A program made the translations under genes and the position numbers. Positions 58,398-64,000 of a DNA stretch of 64,000 nt are shown in pieces. The stretch lies in NCBI RefSeq assembly GCF_020731285.1, contig NZ_JAJFOW010000009.1, positions 1-64,000 on the forward strand, read 5' to 3'. The DNA is from Cohnella baijiui. Lineage in GTDB: Bacteria; Bacillota; Bacilli; Paenibacillales; Paenibacillaceae. The notes beneath the pieces are model-generated. The model was not told the DNA's origin, did no database searches, and saw only the letters and a list, made by a program, of their open reading frames with translations. Within the stretch, counting starts at the first letter, position 1, and every line of letters starts with the position of its first letter.

Positions 58398-59135
58398 ATG
58401 CGACAGTGGTCAGCTTTGTTCATTAAGGATTTCAAGTTAACAAGAAGCATGTTCTTCATCGGAATCGTCATGAATGTATTGATTGCTATGCTGACGTTAT
58501 TCTTGGAGAGGGCAGCGGACGATTCATTGCTCATGTTCGTACCCTTAGCGATTGCCGCTGCCATTCATGTGATCTACGTTCCTCTTTTTGTGTTTGTCGG
58601 GTTAAAGTCGGAGGGCAATTTGCACTTATGGCTGAGCAACCCCCAACCGGCTGTTAAATTGTTGTTGAGCAAAGTGGCGAACAGCTTGCTGATGGTCGTA
58701 ATTTCATTAGTCTTGTTATATGGGTTTTCCAGACTGCTGATCGTACCCAAGTTCAACTTGATTGAGCCGTATTGGACGGATACCTGGAAAGTGGGATGGT
58801 TTATCTTTCCTAATGTGATTTGGATATCTATTGAACTTAGCGCATGGGTGATGGTTCTTTGGGCTCTGTACCAATACCTTAAGTTGAAAATCGGGCGTTG
58901 GAGCTGGGCAGCGGTTGCCGGCGCGGCCATCCTGTCCGGATCGCTAAATGCTTTGATCAAATCCTCTGCCCTTTATCGGTACGTGATGAACTGGGGAAGC
59001 ATTGCTTATCCATTTCCTACGATATTATCCAAACCCATACAAACCTACGTAGGAGGGTATGTATACGACCTCATCATGATCGTCGGACTTTTCATACTAA
59101 CCGCGTGGCTCGTGGACAACAAAGTTGAGGGATAA
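58398..59135 (+). CDS. ABC-2-type transporter membrane subunit
   Basis: 245-aa membrane protein with six hydrophobic segments (about 16-38, 47-68, 90-112, 130-152, 165-185 and 218-240). It is the first gene of a four-gene operon with a YtrA-type regulator and an ABC ATPase, so it is most likely the ATPase's membrane partner. Cell-wall-antibiotic-responsive Ytr-like systems have this set-up. Substrate unknown. Confidence 0.8.
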   Translation: MRQWSALFIKDFKLTRSMFFIGIVMNVLIAMLTLFLERAADDSLLMFVPLAIAAAIHVIYVPLFVFVGLKSEGNLHLWLSNPQPAVKLLLSKVANSLLMVVISLVLLYGFSRLLIVPKFNLIEPYWTDTWKVGWFIFPNVIWISIELSAWVMVLWALYQYLKLKIGRWSWAAVAGAAILSGSLNALIKSSALYRYVMNWGSIAYPFPTILSKPIQTYVGGYVYDLIMIVGLFILTAWLVDNKVEG

Positions 59136-59137
59136 CG

Positions 59138-59515
59138 ATGGATGAATTCAATGCTTCAAAGCCGATCTATTTGCAATTGGCGGATCGCATACATCGACAA
59201 ATTATAAGCGGAGAATTGAAAGCCGGCGAGAAGCTTCCTTCGATCCGCGATATGGGAATCAAATACAACATGAATCCCAACACCGTTCAAAGAGCTTACA
59301 GCGAGCTGGAGCGTGAAGGGATCTTGGAAACGAAGCGAGGTCAAGGAACGTTCGTTCCGGAACGGCAGGATCGTCTGGTTCAACAGCGTGACAAGTTGAA
59401 ACGGGAACAAATTGAACAATTCGTTCACGTCATGCGAGAAATGGGATACAGCGCGGCAGAGATCCTGTCGGGGCTGACAGATTATTTGAACAACGCTGAG
59501 AAAGGCGATGAGTGA
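59138..59515 (+). CDS. GntR-family regulator of the YtrA subfamily
   Basis: 125-aa short GntR repressor. The winged helix (about 8-75) is IYLQLADRIHRQIISGELKA, GEKLPSIRDMGIKYNMNPNT and RAYSELEREGILETKRGQGT. Only a short helical dimerisation tail (about 75-125) follows, as in YtrA; there is no ligand-binding domain. It starts 2 bp after the membrane-subunit gene and overlaps the ATPase gene by 8 bp. The palindrome over the operon promoter is its likely target. Confidence 0.92.
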   Translation: MDEFNASKPIYLQLADRIHRQIISGELKAGEKLPSIRDMGIKYNMNPNTVQRAYSELEREGILETKRGQGTFVPERQDRLVQQRDKLKREQIEQFVHVMREMGYSAAEILSGLTDYLNNAEKGDE

Positions 59516-60206
59516 AATGATTCGGATGACAAACGTTACAAAGAAATATGTCAATCAGATTGCGCTTCAGGATATCTCATTGACGATACCCATAGGTAAA
59601 ATCATTGGCATTGTGGGCGAAAATGGCAGCGGGAAGTCAACCTTATTAAAGCTAATGTCTGGACTTTCGCTGCCCACAAGCGGCAGTGTGACGGTTAACG
59701 GAGAGACGGCCAATCGAAGAACCGGCAAAGTCGTTTCTTATTCCTCCGAGTCGAGTCTCTTTTATCCGATATTCACGGTACGAGAAGCAATGCAGTTTCA
59801 GGCTTCACAATTTGCCGACTTTAATCCGGCGAAAGCAGAAGAAATCATGAAGCTTATGCGCTTGGATCCTCAGATGAAAATCAAGTCGCTCTCGAAAGGT
59901 AATCGCGGCCGCTTGCAAATCGTTCTTACGTTGGCGAGAGAGGTACCCTACATTCTGATGGACGAACCCTTATCCGGGCTTGATCCGATGATACGCGACT
60001 CTATTGTGAAGGGCATGATCTCCTACGTTGACTTGAAATTTCAGACCTTAATCATGACAAGCCACGAGGTTGCGGAAATCGAAACGTTAATAGACGGCTT
60101 CATTGCGCTTAAGGACGGTTCGTTGCTTAAAATGGCCGATGTGGAAGAATTGCATGAATCGGAGGCTCTTCGCATCGAAGATTGGATGAAGAAGGCATAT
60201 GTCTAG
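59508..60206 (+). CDS. ABC transporter ATPase (YtrB type)
   Basis: 232-aa ATPase: Walker A VGENGSGKSTLLKL, Q-loop replaced by YSSESSLFYPIFTVREAM, signature SLSKGNRGRLQ (degenerate LSGGQ), Walker B ILMDEPLSGLD and switch histidine TSHEVAEIE. The degenerate signature is normal for this exporter group. Works with the membrane subunit encoded first in the operon. Confidence 0.93.
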   Translation: MSEMIRMTNVTKKYVNQIALQDISLTIPIGKIIGIVGENGSGKSTLLKLMSGLSLPTSGSVTVNGETANRRTGKVVSYSSESSLFYPIFTVREAMQFQASQFADFNPAKAEEIMKLMRLDPQMKIKSLSKGNRGRLQIVLTLAREVPYILMDEPLSGLDPMIRDSIVKGMISYVDLKFQTLIMTSHEVAEIETLIDGFIALKDGSLLKMADVEELHESEALRIEDWMKKAYV

Positions 60207-60215
60207 GGGAGAGGG

Positions 60216-60656
60216 ATGATGAACGTGACGGAGCAATCCAAGAAGGTATCACCGAATGAAGTATCGTTATTACGTCTTTATTTGTTGAGAGGGGGTTACC
60301 TTCTTATCGTCGTGGGACTCGGTATCACGAAATGGCCTGAATTTTTCAATCGTTCGGGGTCGTGGGAGCTGATGGAGGGGATCGTGCAATGCATGCTGCT
60401 CGCCTTCTGGGCATTATGCGTCCTCGGGTTGAGATATCCCCTGCAGATGCTGCCTGTACTTCTATGGGAATTAGCGTGGAAAACAGTCTGGCTGATCATC
60501 GTTGCACTGCCAATTTGGACATCCGGTCGGATGGACGATGCAACGATGGATATGGTCACTGCTAACTTGTGGGTCGTGATATTTCCCTTCGTCATTCCTT
60601 GGCGCTACGTGTTTGCTAACTATGCGAAGAAGCGCGGGGGTCGGTGGGTCGCTTGA
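60216..60656 (+). CDS. Membrane protein of unknown function in the YtrA-type operon
   Basis: 146-aa protein with four hydrophobic segments (about 22-40, 55-75, 80-100 and 112-132). GGGGAGAGGG lies just before the ATG pair, 9 bp after the ATPase stop. Segments LRYPLQMLPVLLWELAWKTV and VIPWRYVFANY recur in small membrane proteins of Bacilli that I cannot name. May be an accessory subunit or simply co-regulated. Confidence 0.75.
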   Translation: MMNVTEQSKKVSPNEVSLLRLYLLRGGYLLIVVGLGITKWPEFFNRSGSWELMEGIVQCMLLAFWALCVLGLRYPLQMLPVLLWELAWKTVWLIIVALPIWTSGRMDDATMDMVTANLWVVIFPFVIPWRYVFANYAKKRGGRWVA

Positions 60657-60669
60657 TGCAAATGAAACG

Positions 60670-60704
60670 ACCCGCAAGAGGGTGCTCGCGCCCTTCTTGC
60701 GGGT
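60670..60704 (+). terminator. Terminator of the YtrA-type operon
   Basis: ACCCGCAAGAGGGTGC and GCCCTTCTTGCGGGT form a long stem around TCGC, 13 bp after the last stop; tail weak in T. Confidence 0.65.
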
Positions 60705-60774
60705 AGTTCGCTGTTCCTATTCCTCATCTTCGCCTTCGCAAACGACTTCAGTGAACTGACCATGGCCGAGAAAA

Positions 60775-60804
60775 AGGGACCCACTCCGGATCGAATGGGT
60801 CCCT
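60775..60804 (-). terminator. Terminator of the sigma/companion operon
   Basis: AGGGACCCA (60775-60783) and TGGGTCCCT (60796-60804); on the minus strand the stem is followed by TTTTTCTCGG. Lies 11 bp after the companion gene. Confidence 0.8.
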
Positions 60805-60815
60805 GCTTCCGTTTC

Positions 60816-61319
60816 TTACGGTTTGGCAACTCCGTTTATCTTCTCGAAGTACGGGGCTAGCCTGGAGGCGAGCTGCTCAAACTGCTGCTGCTCTTCTTTG
60901 GTCAGCTTCTCCTCATGTACGACCCCATTTTCATCGGTGATCTTCAGCTTTAATTGCACCAACTGCTTGGTCAGTTCCATATACTCCTTGAACTCGTCTT
61001 TCGTGAGTTTGCCTTTTGCGGTCTGAAGCATCCCCTCGATCTCTTGATACTCTTCCTGCGAAACGCCGTGCTGTTCAATGGTCGTAGAAGAACCGAAAAT
61101 GTCATGGGCCAGATAGGAAGAAGCAAATACGGCAGACGGAATCAGGATTGCGATTGCGGCAATGCCTGCTAGCACGTGTTTTTTCATGGGAGATCTACCT
61201 CTCTTTTCGTTCACATAGTGTTGATAGGACTGTCGGACACGTCCATATAGATCGGGTGGGCAGTGCATCGAATCTGCCGCCTGGCGAAGCTCTTCACGCA
61301 ATTCCTTGTCAATGGACAT
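60816..61319 (-). CDS. Membrane-anchored companion of the ECF sigma factor (DUF3600/anti-sigma-like)
   Basis: 167-aa protein: a cytoplasmic N-terminus of about 45 residues (ELRQAADSMHCPPDLYGRVR), one transmembrane segment (about 47-68, KHVLAGIAAIAILIPSAVFA) and an extracytoplasmic helical part of about 100 residues rich in Glu/Lys/Gln. Its start overlaps the sigma-factor gene by 11 bp. Position and topology fit an anti-sigma factor, although no zinc motif is visible in the N-terminus. Terminator follows. Confidence 0.75.
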   Translation of the reverse strand: MSIDKELREELRQAADSMHCPPDLYGRVRQSYQHYVNEKRGRSPMKKHVLAGIAAIAILIPSAVFASSYLAHDIFGSSTTIEQHGVSQEEYQEIEGMLQTAKGKLTKDEFKEYMELTKQLVQLKLKITDENGVVHEEKLTKEEQQQFEQLASRLAPYFEKINGVAKP

Positions 61320-61872
61320 ACGCGTCTCCTCCCGTCATTTCGAATCGTTTCCGGAGTTCTTTCAAGGCCAGATGATGCCTGGATTTCACTGTGCCAACGG
61401 GGATCTGCAGCATGTCCGCGATTTCTTCCAGCGCATAGTCGTGAAAATAGCGAAGGATGACGACCACACGCAGTTTGTACGACAACTGGCGGACAAGGCT
61501 GAACAGTTCATGCTGCATTTCGGACCGCAGGACAGCTTTGTCCGTCCACTCGAACTGTTCGCAAGTCATCTGGCGGTTTCGTTCAAAGAGGCGAATTCGC
61601 CGCCAGGCCTTTCTTTTCCAATCCTGTACCTGACGGACAGTGATCCCGTGCAACCAAAACCGGAACGGCCGGTTCGGGTCGTACTTGTGAAACGACCGCC
61701 ACATGCGCATGTAAACTTCATTCACGATATCCTCAATGTCCTGTTTGTTGTACACGAGAAAAGCAACCGTCCGATAGACGTCTTGGTGAGTCGCCTGATA
61801 GACAAGCTGAAAGGCCGACTCGTCGCCCAACGTCGCTTTTTCAAGCCACGGAAGTAATTCTTTATCATTCAT
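61309..61872 (-). CDS. ECF-type RNA polymerase sigma factor
   Basis: 187-aa sigma factor. Region 2: FQLVYQATHQDVYRTVAFLV, DIEDIVNEVYMRMW and PFRFWLHGITVRQVQDWKRK; region 4: QLSYKLRVVVILRYFHDYAL and IPVGTVKSRHHLALKELRKR. AGGAGGGG lies 6-7 nt before ATG 61872; a longer in-frame start is rejected. Coupled to the membrane companion by an overlap, as with sigma/anti-sigma pairs. On the minus strand TGAACC...GCGAAT about 30-60 bp upstream could be an autoregulated ECF promoter, but the match is weak. Confidence 0.92.
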   Translation of the reverse strand: MNDKELLPWLEKATLGDESAFQLVYQATHQDVYRTVAFLVYNKQDIEDIVNEVYMRMWRSFHKYDPNRPFRFWLHGITVRQVQDWKRKAWRRIRLFERNRQMTCEQFEWTDKAVLRSEMQHELFSLVRQLSYKLRVVVILRYFHDYALEEIADMLQIPVGTVKSRHHLALKELRKRFEMTGGDAYVH

Positions 61873-62071
61873 GGGGGCCCCTCCTGAACGTGTTACAACC
61901 CTTAATTCGCTCCCGTAGGGAAAAAGGTTCAGTAAGAGAATAAATTTTTTATTGACGTAAGTTCCTTCCGGGTCCTTGAATAAAGCATACACCATGCCTC
62001 GCAATCGGGAAGAAATGCGATATACGAAAGCAAGTTATACTGGATCTATCCTGATGGAAAGGGAGAGGCGA

Positions 62072-62518
62072 ATGGATGACAAGCGATTGACCGCCCAATT
62101 AGCGATGGAACGTCTTCAACCGTTCATCGGCAAGTGGAAAACGGAAGGCACGATCCGAATGCCGAATGGAGCGGACATGGTGTTGAATGCAGTCGATACT
62201 TACGAGTGGCTCCCAGGGGGGTACTTCCTTATCCACCATGTGGATGGCTTCATGGGGGAGGACGAAGTGAAAGCAATCGAAATGATCGGCTTTCACGAGG
62301 ACGACGGCATGTATGTGACGACATCCTACGACAACCACGGGATCGTCGCAAACTACAAGGCACAGCTGCATGAACGCGAATGGACCATCATCGGGTCGAC
62401 CGAACGCTTCCGGGGTCGTTTCGGGGAAGACGGACGGACGTTGGCGGGCGTTTGGGAACTTGCGGAAGACGGCGCCGAGTGGAAAAAGTGGATGGATATT
62501 CTGTTGACGAAATACTAA
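62072..62518 (+). CDS. DUF1579-like small protein
   Basis: 148-aa protein of lipocalin-like beta-barrel pattern: LQPFIGKWKTEGTIRMPNG, DTYEWLPGGYFLIHHVDG, KAIEMIGFHEDDGMYVTTSY and EWTIIGSTERFRGRFGEDGR. These match the DUF1579 family, whose function is unknown. Start 62072 follows GGGAGAGG; earlier in-frame codons overlap the divergent sigma-gene promoter region. A terminator follows. Confidence 0.8.
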   Translation: MDDKRLTAQLAMERLQPFIGKWKTEGTIRMPNGADMVLNAVDTYEWLPGGYFLIHHVDGFMGEDEVKAIEMIGFHEDDGMYVTTSYDNHGIVANYKAQLHEREWTIIGSTERFRGRFGEDGRTLAGVWELAEDGAEWKKWMDILLTKY

Positions 62519-62908
62519 GTGGCTAACGCCAGAAGTACTTCAAGTTGTTTGCTTCGAACAACGTCGAGAACTGGCCCCTTCCTCAAAACGGCGGAGGGGG
62601 TTTTGCTTTCCGCAATAAAAGTCCCCCCCAGGTATCGCATCGTTCGCCCAGGCGTGATTACATGCTATCCGCTTCCCCCGCGTGACCGAACCCCTAACCT
62701 CATCGCTTCGGGCGAGGGAATCGTCATCCCCATCCTCCTCATCATCTTGTCTCGCGCTTTCACTACTCCGATCTACGACTGTTCCTTTCGCGCCCAATCA
62801 GAACTTGACGGACAAATGAGAACTAGGCAAGCGGGAAAGGGGTACTCTATGATGGGATGTACCGGTCGAAAGAGAACCTAGAGACGAAGGGGGAAGGGGG
62901 AGATCTCC
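62519..62908. other. Intergenic region
   Basis: Apart from the terminator at 62575-62604 I see no gene, repeat or convincing promoter in this 390-bp stretch. Confidence 0.5.
62575..62604 (+). terminator. Terminator of the DUF1579-like gene
   Basis: CCCCTTCC and GGAGGGG pair with one bulge, followed by TTTTGC; 57 bp after the stop. Confidence 0.6.
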
Positions 62909-64000
62909 ATGTTCAGATCCACATCCTGGCGCGTATTTGTGATCAGCGGCATTTTTTTCGCAATTACGATCATACCGTTTTCGTTGTTTCTGGCTAACCG
63001 ATTTTCTGAATTCGCTTACACTCAGATGGGGACGTTCAATCAGGACCGCATCGACGAAATGGCGGAGCGGACCGAGTTCATCCTGGAAAAGTTGAAATGG
63101 TACAGCCTCAACATGTACGAAGACCTTGCGGTTCAAAACTGGATGTACGCATCCGCCGATAATCTGCTGCAAAATGCCGCCACGATGCGGGCTTTAACTA
63201 AGTATTTAAATAATGAGCCGTTTATTGAATCCGCTTACTTATTCAGCATGCGCAAACGCGAGGTGCTCGACTCCAAAGTCGGACTGCTCCCGTTTGAGGA
63301 ATTCACCGATCAGCCGATGCTGGAGCGGATCTCACGCAACCCCGGGACCTTCCTCCGCTTCTTCGATCACCGGGTCGGGAACAACTCCTATCTGGCTCTC
63401 CAGCTTCCTTCGACTCCCGTGCAGAAAAACCGCGACGGCTATCTTGTCATCCTGTTCGACAAGAAGCAGCTGCAACGACATTTGATCTCGAGCGGCGGAA
63501 GGGCGGATATGTCGCTATCGATCGTGGATAATCAGGGCAGATTGATCTTGGGCGAATCGGATGAGCGGCTTGAGGAGAGCATCGGTAACGTCCGGATGGG
63601 ATTGAAGCGGGGATCATTCGAACTGAACCGTACGGGAGGGGAAGCCTTCGTCAACTATGCGCGGCTGGAATCGCCGGAGTGGACCATTATATCCATCACC
63701 GAGATGAAGCAATTCCGCGAAAAGGCCGAGTCGTTCCAAACGGTCATCATCGTCTGCTCGCTCCTGCTGCTTGCGGCACTGCTTCTGATCGCCTATTGGA
63801 ATTCGCACCGTTTTGTCGGGCCCTTCCGCCGGCTTGCGGATCAACTGCAGCGGAAGCTGGGTGTAAAGGGGGAGAACGATTACGGCGTCATCGAGCAGGG
63901 CTTCGTCATGCTTCGCGATCATTATCCGCTGATCAAGACCGAGTATTTGCGGCAATGGCTGCTGCAGGGCAGGCTGACCGACAGCGCCAGAGCAGCGATT
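62909..64000 (+). CDS. Membrane sensor-regulator, probably AraC family, 3' end beyond the window
   Basis: The frame is open for 364 codons from ATG 62909 (GGGGGAG upstream) to the window edge. A transmembrane segment (about 9-30, FVISGIFFAITIIPFSLFLA), an extracytoplasmic sensor region of about 240 residues and a second transmembrane segment (about 275-296, TVIIVCSLLLLAALLLIAYW) are followed by cytoplasmic sequence (RRLADQLQRKL, LRQWLLQGRL). This layout is that of the large YesS-like AraC regulators of Paenibacilli, which control carbohydrate genes; the DNA-binding domain would lie beyond 64000. Partial gene. Confidence 0.8.
   Translation, partial: MFRSTSWRVFVISGIFFAITIIPFSLFLANRFSEFAYTQMGTFNQDRIDEMAERTEFILEKLKWYSLNMYEDLAVQNWMYASADNLLQNAATMRALTKYLNNEPFIESAYLFSMRKREVLDSKVGLLPFEEFTDQPMLERISRNPGTFLRFFDHRVGNNSYLALQLPSTPVQKNRDGYLVILFDKKQLQRHLISSGGRADMSLSIVDNQGRLILGESDERLEESIGNVRMGLKRGSFELNRTGGEAFVNYARLESPEWTIISITEMKQFREKAESFQTVIIVCSLLLLAALLLIAYWNSHRFVGPFRRLADQLQRKLGVKGENDYGVIEQGFVMLRDHYPLIKTEYLRQWLLQGRLTDSARAAI

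Overview
The window reads as chromosome of an endospore-forming, GC-rich member of the Bacillota, most like Paenibacillus, Cohnella or a relative. Reasons: strong AAGGAGG-type ribosome sites, SigA-like promoters, ECF sigma factors, SLH-anchored surface protein, YtrA/PadR/ArsR/MarR small regulators, a CcpA-type cre site, meso-diaminopimelate dehydrogenase, large carbohydrate ABC/glycosidase clusters, and abundant short intergenic repeats. No rRNA, tRNA or CRISPR array was seen. All family calls come from reading the translated sequence, without database searches.

Layout. 1-3.7 kb: MarR regulator, VOC protein, OmpR-type two-component pair and a membrane protein, all on the minus strand. 4-16.3 kb: one long minus-strand carbohydrate locus: an ArsR-type regulator with an unusual C-terminal sensor-like domain, then lipoprotein binding protein, two permeases, GH43, a GH93/sialidase-like propeller with duplicated binding modules, GH2 and GH32. 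Its promoter carries a consensus -35/-10, a cre-like site and an inverted repeat. The enzyme mix suggests arabinan or arabinogalactan side chains.

16.4-35.4 kb: accessory region of small stand-alone genes (GNATs, VOC proteins, GyrI-like proteins, cupin, methyltransferase, GrpB, nitroreductase, peroxiredoxin, ECF sigma factors, ankyrin protein), gene remnants (UvrA-like, sigma factor, VOC) and several families of dispersed repeats. An AT-rich ankyrin gene sits between two direct repeats of about 200 bp. Several repeats look like the 3' end of the sulfurtransferase gene at 35.4 kb.

35.4-41.5 kb: organosulfur (sulfonate-type) operon: aldo/keto reductase, FMN monooxygenase, ABC permease, binding protein, ATPase and sulfurtransferase, entered through a terminator-like leader hairpin. 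41.7-47.6 kb: RHH-ankyrin fusion behind a repeated palindrome, SRPBCC protein, ddh, gdhA, a 51-bp palindrome array, and an ArsR-SRPBCC pair with an apparently leaderless start. 47.8-56.5 kb: a 1394-aa SLH/Ig surface protein divergent from a REC-wHTH-BTAD regulator whose 3' end overlaps a hybrid kinase carrying two kinase cores. The surface-gene promoter has SARP-like 11-bp direct repeats exactly 8 bp upstream of the -10.

56.5-64 kb: PadR plus BtrH-like operon, a YtrA-type GntR/ABC operon with its operator, an ECF sigma factor with a companion membrane protein, a DUF1579-like protein, and the start of a large membrane sensor-regulator that runs off the end.
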